A DNA stretch of 64,000 nt. It comes from Glebionis coronaria. Taxonomy: Eukaryota > Streptophyta > Magnoliopsida > Asterales > Asteraceae. The position numbers and the translations under genes are program-made. The stretch covers positions 551,316,630 through 551,380,629 of the forward strand of contig CM046882.1 of the NCBI GenBank assembly GCA_025667525.1, written 5' to 3'. Below the pieces are notes generated by a model that worked only from the letters and a program-made list of their open reading frames with translations, was not told the origin of the DNA and searched no databases. Below, in pieces: positions 1 through 12,500 of the stretch (positions within the stretch are counted from its first letter, which is position 1; every line of letters starts with the position of its first letter).

Positions 1-430
1 TCATCCGGAATATCCAATATTCCGGATCAAGGAATTATTCCGGATCAGCAAGAACATTCCGGATCAACTAGTTTATTCAGAATAATTTATTACTCCGGAT
101 CAAACGGTTCATCTGGAATATCAGACATTCCGAATCAAGGGAATATTCTGGATCAAGGGCTTCCATCCGGAATAAGTGGCATATTCCGGATCAAGAGTTC
201 TATTCGGAATATTATTCCGGATCAAGAGATATTCCGGATCAAGGGCAACATTCCGGATCAAAGCTACATTCCGAATAGAGAAGTTTATTCCGGATAGGTG
301 ACATATTCCGAGTATGCATTTTGTTCCGGATCAAAGTTTTTGGTGAATATTCCGAGCGAAGAAGAACATTCCGAACGAAAGTGACATTCCGGATGAATGT
401 TTATTCCGAATGAGGGTATTATTTCGGATG
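1..430. repeat. Degenerate short repeat based on attccggatcaa
   Basis: About thirty irregularly spaced copies of attccggatcaa and variants (attccgaatga, catccggaat) fill this stretch, separated by 3-15 variable bases. The core ATTCCGGAAT is itself palindromic. No reading frame stays open. It adjoins the broken end of the chromovirus and probably belongs to an unidentified element that extends beyond the left edge. Confidence 0.75.
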
Positions 431-845
431 AGCTATTTTTCAGGTTCCTTTAATTCCAGTTTTTAAGTTTCTGTTTTTAATTTTCAAGCTTTATTTTTCC
501 CGCCTTTTTATTTAGTTGCACTTTAAGTTTATTTGCCTTAGATATATTTTAGCCTTGCCTTAGTTTAAGTTTTAGTTGCGTTTTAAGTTTGCCTTAGTTA
601 GATTTAAGTTTGCGTCATTTACTTTAAGAGCCTTTTAAATTTTGTCACGCTTTTAAATTCTTGCCTTTTACTTCAAATTAGACTTAGATTTTAATTACTT
701 GCACTTTACTTTAAAGTTTTGCACTTTTAATTAATACAACGACACAACTATTTGTTTCACCAAAGAACGACTAAGTCGCATAGTTAAACCAGATCAATTC
801 GATTAGAAACACGACAAAGAATCTTTTTAATTAGGTAAAAACCTA
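431..845. other. AT-rich unclassified tail joined to the truncated chromovirus
   Basis: T-rich sequence with repeated phrases such as ttttaagtttgcctta and no usable ORF. At about 840-857 the minus-strand reverse transcriptase reading (…VENFSRLI) changes abruptly to unrelated residues, so this marks the junction where another element or a deletion removed the RNase H and integrase region. The joining sequence is not one I can name. Confidence 0.5.
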
Positions 846-1699
846 GTTATCAAGCGGGAAAAGTTCTCCACGAACCTACGGTAATAGCCAGCTAAGCCTA
901 AGAAACTGCGGACTTCCGTCGCTGATGTCGGCCTTGGCCACTTAGTAATGGCCTCAACCTTCGCTGGATCCATAGTGATTCCTTCTGCTGATACAGTGTG
1001 ACCTAAGAATGCCACCTTGTCTAACCAGAACTCACACTTGGAGAATTTAGCATACAGATGCTTCTGGCGAAGATTCTGTAGTACTGTACGAAGATGGTCT
1101 TCGTGTTCCTCCTTGGACTTTGAGAAAATCAGGATGTCATCGATGAAGACAATGACGAAATTGTCCAGAAATTCATGGAAGATTCTATTCATCAAGTCCA
1201 TGAACACTGCTGGAGCATTTGTCAGGCCGAATGGCATAACTACAAACTCGTAGTGGCCATAGCGGGTACGAAAAGCAGTCTTGGCGATATCCTGCTCCTT
1301 GACCCGTAGCTGATGGTAGCCTGACCTAAGATCAATCTTGGATAAGTGTTTGGCCCCTTAGAGTTGGTCAAACAGATCGTCTATACGTGGCAGTGGATAC
1401 CTATTCCAGATAGTAATCTTTTTGAGCTCGCGATAGTCTATGCAAAGACGCATACTGCCGTCCTTCTTCTTAACAAATAAGACCGGTGCACCCCATGGAG
1501 ATGCGCTCGGTCGAATGAAACCTCGTTCAAGAAGTTCTTGCAGTTGATCCTTCAGCTCCTTCAGCTCTATTGGAGCCATGCGATAAGGAGCCTTGGAGAT
1601 TGGTTCAGCTCCTGGAATAAGCTCGATACTGAATTCCACTTCTCGTGTAGGTGGTATGCCCGGAAGTTCTGCTAGAAAAACATCTTGGAATTCCGACAC
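827..1699 (-). pseudogene. Chromovirus 1 reverse transcriptase, truncated
   Basis: Two minus-strand stretches (1699-1358 and 1237-827) cover the palm and fingers of a Ty3/gypsy reverse transcriptase: [14 protein letters not shown] block, MPFGLTNAP, the catalytic [10 protein letters not shown] (near 1130-1160, aspartates present) and [12 protein letters not shown] stop (LFDQL then stop, near 1358) and a shift in the 1240-1350 gap separate the halves. The reading becomes unrelated after ENFSRLI at about 845. RNase H, integrase and the chromodomain are missing. Confidence 0.9.
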
Positions 1700-1711
1700 T
1701 ATAGGTTGATC

Positions 1712-2460
1712 CTAAATTGATGGAGATTCAGCATCCATGTCGTGAACCGTAGCTAGATAACCCTCGCAGCCATGTGACAGTAGTGCACGCGCTTGCAGGG
1801 TAGATATGATTTGTACAGACCGTCCGGGTACGAACCCGTTATGAATGTACTCTGGTGCATTAACATCACCGAAGATAACTCGATGTGAATGGCAGTCTAT
1901 GGTAGCATGATGCTTGGATAGCCAATCCATGCCCAAAATCTTGTCGAAGTCATTCATGTCCAGCGGAAGTGCGTCAACAGGTCGAACCTTATCCTCAAAT
2001 TCTAGGGGAAGACTCTTGTATACGTGGGTGATTAATACAGAGTCCCTCAAAAGCGTGGAAATAGTAAGCCTATTCTATAGTGGCATGGGGAGCATCCTAA
2101 TGTTCTTAGCATAAGCAGTAGAAATAACCGAGTGAGTAGAACCCGTATCGAAAAGAACACATGCAGCTTGACCATACATATACAAGATTCTAGTGATGGT
2201 ACTTGTAGACTTGTTGGCCTGGTCTCGAGATGTCGTGTAGACACGCCCGGTGGTAGGAGGCAGCTTGGAATCAGCATGTCCCGATGTACCCTCCATCTCG
2301 CCCTTACGGCAATCCTTCATGATGTGGCCAGGAAGACCACACTTGAAGCATGCGTCTGTGTTACGACAACATGGCCCTGGGTGCGTACGGTGGCAAGTAG
2401 AGCAAAGAGGATGAGTAAATCCTCCAGCAGGTGCTCTGGTTGGCTGGGAACCTGATAAAA
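1712..2460 (-). pseudogene. Chromovirus 1 zinc knuckle and aspartic protease, broken
   Basis: Fragments in more than one minus-strand frame give a CCHC-type knuckle (CFKCGLPGHIMKDC, near 2310-2350), then a protease active-site motif LFDTGSTHSVIS (near 2120-2160), then the segment DKILGMDWLSKHHATIDC that normally links protease to reverse transcriptase. The frame changes around 2050-2080 show at least one frameshift. The protease would cleave Gag-Pol. As it stands the reading is interrupted on both sides and ends at a stop near 1712. Confidence 0.8.
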
Positions 2461-2928
2461 CATTTTACATAAGACATGATAATAGGGTACAAAGGACAAT
2501 GCGGATAATCGTAAGATTGAATACCAGTGATAGCTAGACGGCTAGGCTGTGAACCTCTCTGGTTCTGGTCCCTACCGTTTCCATGGTTCCTGGTATAAGT
2601 TTTTGCTAAAGTGTCAGAATATGAGTTATAACATGAAATCATAAGAAAAATCGTAAGTATTAGGACCTGCTGCTGTTGGAGTGTCCAGCGTTGTTACGGT
2701 AATTATCATTACCGCCATGCCTATCCGTAGCAGAACGGTCGTTAGTCTGACCATTTCCCTTGGGCTGCTGAGTAGCCGGCTGAGACCGGTCCCCAGTTTT
2801 CTGCCTAGAAGATACATTTAAAGAGATGAATAATTGACATATATGGAAAGAATACGGATAGATCACCGCTTGAATAAGAATTTTTACCTCTTGTCGGGTC
2901 TCTCAGCTTCCCAGAACTCATCTCTCTC

Positions 2929-3619
2929 TTACAGCATCTCTAGCTTACGTGCTGCATCGGCCACTTGTGCTACAGTGTTGAACGTAGCACACACCAGATT
3001 GTTTGCGACCGATGTGCAAAGAGCCCACCTAAAGTGGTGTGCCTGCTCTTCAGGAGTACCTGCTGCCGCACCAAGGAAACCAGCTAAGAGAAGAAAGCGC
3101 TGCATAAACTCGTTGCTATTCTCCCTAGCTCTCTGTCGGATCCCATGGTACTCTCTCTTGAGCTTGTCTTGCTCAGCATTGCGAAAGAACTGCTCCATCA
3201 CCCTGTTCTTGAACTGAGCCCAAGTCAAACCAGCAACCCACTCGTCGCCACCCTCAGACTGCATCAACGCTAACCACCAATTTAGCACATCGCCTTTGAA
3301 CTGATAGCATGCAAACCTCGCCTTGTATGCGGGGTCACAACCCATAGCATTGAAAATCTTCTCGATGTGAGCCAACCAGCTTTCAGCATCACTGGGGCTA
3401 TCTGTTTTCTCAAAAGCTCGAGGACGGAGCTTGTTGAATCTCTCCAGCCATACTGCTAATGTCACTGGAGGAGGAGGAGGAGGAGGAGGTGCCTGATTAT
3501 GCTGCTGATTGTTGGCAGCTTGAACTTAAGCCCTGATGTCGTTCCTCAGTTGAGGAAGCAAAGCTTGCATAGCAGCTTGGATTGCAGCATTGAGCTGTTC
3601 CTATTCGCGTGTGAGAACC
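2929..3619 (-). pseudogene. Chromovirus 1 gag (capsid), broken
   Basis: The gag reading begins near the ATG at 3619 (MVLTRE). It is hit by a stop after seven or so codons and by another near 3526, then runs through a poly-proline stretch (3470-3490) into an open capsid domain at 3465-2929 with VTLAVWLERF, an AESWLAHIEKIF block and a WWLALMQ block typical of the retrotransposon gag family. In a live element this forms the virus-like particle that packages RNA. The early stops mean no full Gag could be made. Frame is lost again near 2929, before the zinc knuckle. Confidence 0.85.
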
Positions 3620-4056
3620 ATCTGACAGTATAACATAAAACATATGATTAAACAGATCAAAACATAAAATATATATACATGAAAAAAAAATTATACCAAA
3701 ATTTCAAGAGAAAAATTTTATGCAAGAAAAATTTGTGTATGAATGCATGATGCAGTTTTATGAAAACTTTTGTATGCTCGAGAGTGAACGCCTATGGTCA
3801 GTTCACCCAAAACAAAAGACATGGCGAGGGGACGCCTATGGGTCGGTCCTAAATTTAAAAGTTTCGATAAAACACATGCGACTAAATAGGGCCATTCCTG
3901 TACCAACCATTACTTAGTCATAAACCTGCGACAATGACATGTATATGTATGCATAAAAATGATGAATGCATGAAAACGACTGTCAGTTCTAGGAAGACCG
4001 TAGTGACTACCCACTAATCACAGGTCATATTTTGAGAGCCTACAGGTCGAAGCCTT
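3620..4056 (-). other. Untranslated leader of chromovirus 1
   Basis: About 440 bp lie between the primer site and the gag ATG. I see no ORF that matches a known protein. It is AT-rich, as expected for the 5' leader and packaging region of a gypsy element. Confidence 0.6.
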
Positions 4057-4070
4057 GGCTCTGATACGAT
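4057..4070 (-). other. Primer binding site, initiator tRNA-Met type
   Basis: On the minus strand, three bases after the LTR end, the sequence reads atcgtatcagagcc. This matches the plant iMet primer site TGGTATCAGAGC except at its first bases. It fixes the orientation (minus) and shows that the LTR at 4074-6998 is the 5' one. Confidence 0.75.
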
Positions 4071-4073
4071 AAT

Positions 4074-6998
4074 TGTAACACCCCATTTTGATAATGGAAT
4101 GTCACACGTAATTATGGCGTGTCATCAAAGCATACAAGGAAAAATGTCAAAACATTACATGACCATAAAAGGAAATTACCGAAATCAAACATCGGTAGTC
4201 CAAAAGTAAAGCTCATCAAACACAAACATAAGTACTATAAAGGAAAGGACTAAACAATGTCCATAACAAGAGTATCAATGTAAAGATAATGCATAAAGTA
4301 AAGAAAGGCTAGAAAGATTCCAGTCTATATGCACGTACGCTTTTGTCTACGAGCGTCCCTGAGTACCTGCCGTTTTGGGAACATAGAAAAGGAAAATGGC
4401 TGAGCAATACGCTCAGTGCACGGATGTACAATATAGCATGAATAGGATAAGCATATAACATATAACAGCGGAAGAAACTAAGTCCCGAGTAACCTGGTTA
4501 AGTCTTGATAAAACTGGTTTTATAGTTTGAAAAGCCTTATGTTTATCTTATAAAAACTGTTTAACATGTTCTACCATTAGCCAATATAGGTCATGAAAAT
4601 CCACCATGCATGAATACTTGGAGGGGTGACCTCATAATGCAAATTAGAGGGGCTGCCTCTAATTTAATATACTGGTTTGGGTAGGAGGGATCAGCTCCTT
4701 GTGAAGGATGCAAGGCACACACCACATTCACACTGAGTAATCTGCTGAAAACATGTAACTAGGATGCACCCATACGCCCCACTTGATAAATATAATAATA
4801 TGGCCAAAAGCTGAAGGGACGCCACGAGCAATCACTCCGCCGTGGTGAAGTCATAACATCAGTGCCTCTAATGTTATGGTTATGGTACCTCCATAACTAG
4901 GTGAAACTGGTCATGCATGTATATGGCTATAGGTATTCTAAATTAAAAATAAGCAAGTCAAACATATAAACTTATACTACGGGGAAACATTTGGCTGCAT
5001 ACGGGGAATCCTAATAAGGAAAGAATGTCCATACTGAAAGGACGGGAATCCGTACCTTATGTCCAGTGAAGGAAGAAGACGAACTGAGAGGAATCCTACT
5101 TCCGTATCACTAATGCTACATGAATACATACATGAAAAAGTATCTAACTACTAAATACGTAACTGGTTGTACATCATGTCTTCGCTTATTTTATAAGTTC
5201 ATATCAAGTTTCATTGTTTTAAGCTTTAAACTGCGTATATCTTATATTCTGATTAAGTATTTCTGGTATTTCATGTATTATTATACTTACTGTGTAATAA
5301 TAAGTATCTTTCCAAAAATAGCAGGTTTCCTAAAAAAGAAAGTTTCCAAAAATAGAAAGTTTCCAAAAATAGAAAGTTACCAAAAATAGAAAGTTTTCAA
5401 AAATAGAAAGTTTCCAAAAATAGAAAGTTTCCAAAATAGAATTACTGCTTAAAATAGATAAGTTTCTATAAATAGAAAGTTTCCATAAATATATCAGCTG
5501 CCTTAATTAAATAGTTTCTAAAAATAGAAAGTTTCCATAAATAGATTAGCTGCCTGAATTAAATAAGTTTCTAAAAATAGAAAGTTTCCATAAATAGATT
5601 AGCTGCCTTAACTAAATAAGTTTCTAAAAATAGAAATTTTCCATAATTAGATATAAGCAGGTTAAATAAGCTAAGTATATAAGCCTAAGTGTTTTCATGA
5701 TTATTTTCTAAGTCATAATGATATAATGTATAGTTTATTAGTTATTCCATGTAATTTAAATAAACTATAGGTTAAAATATTTAATTAAAGTATATCATGT
5801 TTTTAATTAAATAAAGTTAAATACTTAGTTTAAACATGTATTATTATTTATTAATAATATAACCTAAGTCATGTTAATTAATTAATTATAACCATGGTTT
5901 TTAAATAATTAATTAATTATAAGTCTAGAAAATATAAAATATTTAGGTTAATAATTTCATGATTTAATAATTAAATTATAACCTATGTCATGTTATAAAG
6001 AAAATAATCTTAACATAAACCGTGAACCGGATCTTGACTAGAAACCATGAACCGGACATGAAATCGACACCATACCCCGAACCACTTCGGGGTTCCCCTT
6101 GTCTTGCTGCTGCCGTGGGACCCACACCACTCAGTCGGGACCATATGGTGTTGGTGGTGGTCTAGTAGCCAAACCGAGACCCCCTTGGGGTTCGGTTTAG
6201 GCGCCGGCCAAACAAACACCCCTAAAACATCCCTTTTTGATTTATCCAATAACCATTTTCATGTTAGATCTATGTTTTTAATTAGGTTTTTAAAAACATC
6301 ATGTTCTTAATTAATTATTAGATCAAATCAAAAAGAAAAGGATAAAAATAATATACCGAATGCGTGGATCTAAACGAGGATGAACAAACACGAACACTTG
6401 CACCAAAAACCAAGATCAAAATCAAACAATCACCCCTTTGGTGTGTTTGTATTCGGCGGACAAAAAAAGAAAAGAGGAGGAGAAGAAACTTTTTTAGGTT
6501 TTTTGTTTAATCTTCTGTAAACTGAAAATGACTAGTGATATTGTACCATAACCCCTCTTAGTAAATTTTGAGATGGGCTTGGCCCATCTCCTTATGGTTG
6601 CCGCGGGTAGGGGCCCCACATGGGGTACCCGTACCGTTTTCCGTGTCTCGATGTTTAATTATTCGTTCGTGTTTATTTGTGTTCGCGTTTTGTGTGTTCT
6701 CGTTAAATAATTACCGTGACCTAATATATTTATTTACGCTCGTAATAAATATATATACGTAATTAATAAAAGTTCGTGATTTAATTACGTTCATGATTTC
6801 ATGATCGCATGTCCGTGATTAATTATTGTTAAATAATTATTGCGTGCTCGTGCATAGTAAATACTTATCGTGTTCTAACACGTACGTAATACATAATATG
6901 CTAACATGTAATCGTAATCATGCTATAATAGGAAAGTTTTAATCTAGTACGTACGATCTTAAGGGTACTATTCATGGTAAAAGCATGCGGGTTTTACA
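4074..6998 (-). repeat. 5' LTR of chromovirus 1
   Basis: The 2925-bp segment aligns along its whole length with 55649-58591. On the plus strand it starts tgtaacacccc and ends gggttttaca, giving TG…CA ends. Similarity stops exactly at these ends: the left side here is a primer site, while the left side of the other copy is copia gag. It contains a short tandem repeat at 5325-5640 and a long run of attaatta palindromes around 5876-5925. ORFs inside it (for example 6010-6249) recur in the other LTR and are not genes. Confidence 0.9.
5325..5640. repeat. LTR-internal tandem repeat aaaatagaaagtttcc
   Basis: A 16-17-bp unit (aaaatagaaagtttcc) is repeated directly, then intermixed with a longer unit containing ataaatagattagctgcc. 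The same array is in the sister LTR at about 56895-57180 with a different number and order of units, so it behaves as a length-variable minisatellite within the LTR family. Confidence 0.8.
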
Positions 6999-7941
6999 AA
7001 GTTCATCACCGTAAACATGTCAATTTTTCATTACATAAGATGTTTAATAGTGTAAAATCATGATGGGATCGATATTAGTACAGAGTCTTGCATAAGAATT
7101 TTTTTATTTGGCATTGTATTTTTATAAAAATATATTCTTTCATGAGACCTTATTAGTTCAACATCTTATGGTTCCTTATCTTTTGCCTTTCAGAAGCAGT
7201 ATTTTAGTGTCGTCTTTGGTAATGGGTATATTTGGACTTGCGAGTGTAAGTGCAACAGACTTCTGGACACTTATAATACCACGCACCATTGCTGCTTTTG
7301 GGGCGGGAGGGACTCAAGTTTACACAACACTATTCATGGAATTTGTGCCTGTTGCTAATAGAGAGACTTGGACGGTTTACTTCTTCCTCACCGGTGCATT
7401 TGGAACATTGATTGAAGCCTTGCTCGCTTGGGTATGTACCTATTGGAATCATGAAATTTTCTTAATGTATATTTAGAATACACACCTCCTTTGTATTTGT
7501 GTTGTATTATTCACCTAATCCTATACTTTTACACCATTTATTTTAAATAAAGATAAATTAAAATTAGAAAAAGGTGATGCAGGTCTCATTTTGCCCCGTT
7601 TAGAAAAAAAATCAGACCTTTAAACCTATTATTATAAAATCAGAGAAGATCATATTCTTTTTGGTATTGTGAGGTTGTTGATTATATACTTATTCGTGTC
7701 ATTTGCCGGCATTCAGCCGTGAGGCAAATAATATTTGGATGGGTTTACTACAGTCATTAGCGTTAGTGTTCTTACGACTTGATGAATTTTTATAAGTAAT
7801 ACCAAAATAAAATAGTCTTACATCTTCTTAATCTTATAGACCATATCATAGACTCATTTTTTATTCTTCTTTGCTCATATCAAGTTATAGTCTGTGTGGT
7901 TCACTTTTCACGTTTAACTTTAAGCTTAGATTATTCGTATG

Positions 7942-8731
7942 TGAAGGTTTATATAGTTATAACAATTATTAAAAATCCTAATATGGATCAAAGCACACAT
8001 AGCGGAAGCGAATTAACAAGATCATAATTAACACATATAATTAACCGAGTTAGGGTTACATACCTTTATCCTAGCAACGATCCACAAGACAACGGAACAA
8101 TCACCGATTAGGGTTAATCACGAACGCCACCAGGATATAGTCTAAAGTAAGACTATATCACGATCTTGTACACACGTAATGCAGCGAGCTAATCGTGATT
8201 CTCGCACGAACAAACCGAGCTTCCACGCTTATGGAATATCTACCCAACAACCCTAGAGAGGGGCTAGGACTAGATAAAAATAGCTTAATCGAAGAACAAA
8301 GAAAACCCTAATAAGGGGTGTTTTGGTCGGTGACTAAGAGCAAGAGAAAGAGAGATTTGTGATGTATTTTATGAAGCCTAGGGTTTGTTTATATAGGCCT
8401 TGGATAAACTTTTCCTCCAAGTTATATAAACCTAATAGGAAACAAAATATTTTTCTTCCCTTTTGTCCTCCTTAGGCCGACGGTTTACAAGACCCACAAG
8501 GGGCTTCCGGAACTTTTCCGATTCCTTCTTTTAGCTTCTATTTGATTCCATAACGGTCGTTTAATACTTAACTTTTAATTATTAACGATCGTTAGTTAAG
8601 CTTTGGTTTGATTTAATAAATATAATAAATATATTTAATAAATAAATTAACCCTTCACGTAATGTGTGTAATCCCGTATCTCGAGTTTGATCCTATCTCA
8701 AGACTATCGATTTTAAGTCCATAAACTTTCA
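7942..8731 (-). repeat. 3' LTR of copia element 1
   Basis: Starts tgaaggtttatatag just after the target copy gtatg and ends actttca, directly followed by the purine tract (plus strand gctcccactt, 8732-8741). It repeats at 15047-15834. A minus-strand TATA-like tatataaac lies at 8387-8395. Confidence 0.9.
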
Positions 8732-8741
8732 GCTCCCACTT
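8732..8741 (-). other. Copia element 1 polypurine tract
   Basis: On the minus strand aagtgggagc stands directly before the 3' LTR TG. This is the usual position and composition of the plus-strand primer of a copia element. Confidence 0.75.
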
Positions 8742-9542
8742 GGACAAAATTTGAATATCGTGATCACATTTATTAGCGTCTAGTTACTAACAATGTCACT
8801 AGTACAACTCGAGTAAGGTTTCCTGGACAAAACCTTTGAATGATATATCATCATTATTATTATCCTTTCATTTCAAATACAACGTTAATAGGATATGGAT
8901 CTCAGTCATTCCTTCATTAACCATTCTGTTTCTCGTTTACGGATATAGTAAGATTACCAAAACACATTTGGGTGTGGCCACACAAACATCTCACTACTTC
9001 CCCGAGGGGCCCAGCTGTATTTATACTTCAAAAATAATTTGAAGGAAACAAATCTCATTTTGACTATAAGCAAAACACATGAACTTTGCAACACTTCTGA
9101 AAATAACCCTTATAGCTACCAGTTACGTTTAGCGTTAGGTTACCTTACAGAAATGCACTACATTCAATGCAGTTTTCTGATATCTCAGGTCTAAGGATAA
9201 CTATTTATGATTTACTTAATGACAAAGATCCATAAAGTAAAATCATATAGTTGGGATAAGTCCAATATTTGATCCATCAAATATCATCTAAAATTGACAA
9301 ATATACTTTCAAGTATACTCTGTCACTATTTTGAATTGTCTTAGTTTATACTCCCATATTATTAATCGACAACGGACATTTAGAAACATCATAATGCTCA
9401 TGGATTAAAACATGTAAAATAGGATACAAAATCAAATAACAGAAAAATAAACGAAATCCAATCTTTATTTCATCAATTCAATAATGTCTTACATCCTTTA
9501 TCCAAAATACTAATCAACAGATTTATTGCATGAATTCGCTAG
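8742..9542 (-). other. Copia element 1 3' untranslated region
   Basis: About 800 bp lie between the end of RNase H and the polypurine tract. One short ORF on the plus strand (8836-9042) has no family signal and I treat it as noise. Confidence 0.5.
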
Positions 9543-12500
9543 CTAGTTGCAGCCATGCTTAACTACCTTTGGCCTAGATAAAGCCTTAGTAAAAGGATCA
9601 GCTACGTTATCATCTGTGTGAACTTTTATTAATTTTATTTCACGAGCTTCCACTTGTTCTCGAACGTAGTGATATCTACGTTTAAAGTGTTTGGCGCCTT
9701 TCATAACTCCAGGGTCATTGGCGAATATAATTGCAGGAGAATTGTCGCAATATATATCAATATGTTCTTTAGTTGAAGGCATCACTCCAAGATCTCCAAT
9801 AAACTTCCTAATCCAAACAGCTTCTATTGCAGCTCCTGAAGCAGCCATGTACTCCGATTGAGTTACATGCATAGAAATGGTTTTCTGCTTACTACTCTTC
9901 CAGTCAACTGCTCCTCCATTGATGACAAACATGTAACTCGTCTGAGACTTCGTATCGTCTTTATCACATTGCCAGGACGCATCACAGAACCCTGTTACAT
10001 TCAATTATATGTCTGGTTTACTCCCAAATACCAAAAACATATCTTTTGTACTCCTCAAATACTTTAGAATATGTTTAACAGCAGTCCAGTGGAACTTTCT
10101 TGGATTCTGTTGGTATCTACTGACCAAGTTCTGAGCAAACGCCACATCAGGCCTTGTGCATCTCACAACATACATAATAGATCCTACAACCGAAGCATAA
10201 GGCACCTTTCGCATGTAAGCCACCTCTTCGGGTGTTGATGCATCTTTCTCATGACTTAATTCATGCTTAACCTCCATCGGTTGAAAACCTTTCTTAGAGT
10301 TATGCATGTTATACTTCTTCAATATCTTATCAATATAAGCATCTTGACAAAGACCAATTAACCGTCTACTCCTATCTCAATAGATTTTAATTCCTAGAAT
10401 ACATGCAGCATCTCCCAAATCCTTCATAGAAAAACATTTACCAAGATAATCCTTAACTTCCTTAAGTCTTGGAATGTTACTTCCCATGATTAATATGTCA
10501 TCGACATATAAAATTAGGAACACTACATTACTCCCACTAGCTTTGCGATATACACATGGTCATCACGATTTTGAATAAATCTGAACTTTTTGATTTCTTC
10601 ATCAAATCGCTTATTCCATTGACGTGATGCTTGCTTCAAACCATAAATATATCTTTGAAGTTTGCATACGCGCTTTGGATATTTAGGATCAACGTACCCT
10701 TCCGGTTGTTGCATATAGATGTCTTCATCTAAGCGACCGTTCAAGAAGGAAGTTTTAACATCCATTTACCATATCTCATAGTCATAGTATGCTGCTATAG
10801 CTATGAGAATCCTAATAGCTCGTAAGTCTGCTACAGGAGAAAATGTCTCCTCGTAGTCTACGCCAAAATTTTGAGTAAAACCTTTAGCTACTAAACGTGC
10901 TTTATAGGATTGTATTTCACCATCCATGTCGGTTTTCTTCTTGAAGATCCACCTATTTTTCACTACTTTATCATTTTTAGGCGCGTCTACAAGAAACCAA
11001 ACATCATTGATTTCCATGGATTTCATTTCCTCATTCATCACAACTATCCATTTTGACTTTTCTGGATCAAGCATTGCGGATCGATAGTTAGCAGGTTCAC
11101 CAAGATCCCCTACTTCCTCCTCATTATCCTCTATGTAAAGACATAGTTTGCTTGGCGCACGTATGGTTCTTTTAGACCTACGTGGAGGAATTAATTCCGG
11201 TGGAAGTCCCAGACTTTCTGGTTCTATAGGAATTTCTTCGCTAGTATTTTTAGAAGGCAATGTATCTTCTTGAATTTCTTCAAGATCATAATCTCTCCCA
11301 CTGAATTCTTGATTTACAAGATCACTTTCAAGGAAGTCTCCATACCGAGCAACAACTACTTTGTTCTCAGCCGGATAATAAAAGTAGTAACCCATAGTTT
11401 CCTTAGGGTAACCTACAAAGATACATTTTATTGAGCATTGTTGGAGTTTATCTCTAGAGTCACGTTTCACATACGCCTCAAAACCCCAAATTTTCAAATA
11501 AGACAAATATGGCTTCTTGCCATGCCATAGTTCATATGGTGTCTTATCAACCTTCTTAGTGGGAACCATATTCAGAATACGAATAGCATATTCAAGAGCA
11601 TAATCCCAAAAGGATAATGGTAAAGTTGTAAGATTAAACATAGATCGCACCATATCCAATAATGTACGATTTCTCCTTTCAGATACACCATTTTGTTGTG
11701 GAGTATGTGGAGAGGTAAGTTTCTGAACAATTCCATTCTCACTTAAATAATCTTTAAACTTTTGACTTAAATATTCACCACCTCGATCAGAACGAAGAGC
11801 TTTAATCTTCTTTCCTAGTTGTAACTCTACTTCTGCTTTAAACATTTTGAATGTTTCAAATACCTCATGTTTATGCTTAAGTAAATAAACATAACCATAA
11901 CGGCTATAATCATCCGTAAATGTTAAGAAGTAGCTAGCAACTTTCCTTGACACATGTCTAAGTGGTCCACACACATCAGTATGTATCAAACCAAGTAGTT
12001 CAGTAGCCCTTTCAATATTGTTATTAAAAGGTTTCTTGGTCATCTTTCCAGAGATACAAGACTCACATTTATCAAATGATTCATCATTGATATTTTCCAA
12101 AAGACCACGTTGAAGCTTTTGTATGTGAGTCTTCCCAATATGGGCAAGTCTACAATGCCAAAGATAAGAAGAGTTCTTGTCTAACTTTCTCTTCTTATTC
12201 ATGCTAAAAACAGAACTATTTTTCCTCTTGGAATTATTACCATGCATGTTAATTTCAAAAACACCATTCACAGAAATTGCATCAAAATAGAACAAACCAT
12301 CTTTGAAAACAGAAATTCTATTATTATCAATCGTGTGAATAAATCCAAGATCCAACATACAAGAAAAGGAAATGACACCCCCAACAATTGGAGGTTCATA
12401 ATGATAATTATTTAAAAACAGTACTAAACCCGAAGGTAAAACTAGTTTAAATATTCCTATAGCTTCAACCGCTGCTTGTGCGCCATTGCCCACTTGCAGA

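Larger units (their letters stand above)
846..6998 (-). mobile_element. Ty3/gypsy chromovirus-like element 1, 5' part (LTR-gag-PR-RT)
   Basis: This is the 5' part of a minus-strand Ty3/gypsy element. Reading right to left it has a 2.9-kb LTR, an initiator-methionine-type primer site, gag, protease and reverse transcriptase, and it then breaks off inside pol near 845. The lineage call (chromovirus, Del/Tekay-like) rests on the gag phrase VTLAVWLERFNKLRP, the CFKCGLPGH zinc knuckle and the chromodomain-like pol end of the related element at 55.6-60.0 kb. The coding region carries several stops and frameshifts, so it is dead. Its right LTR edge lies in an intron of the NiaP-like gene. The 3' LTR and its target duplicate would lie left of the window, so aagtt at 6999-7003 is only a candidate. 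Confidence 0.85.

Noticed and set aside
6010..6249. ORF in chromovirus LTR, also at 57565-57807
   Set aside because: The same LTR position in both elements; no family signal and no conservation of the frame at the end.
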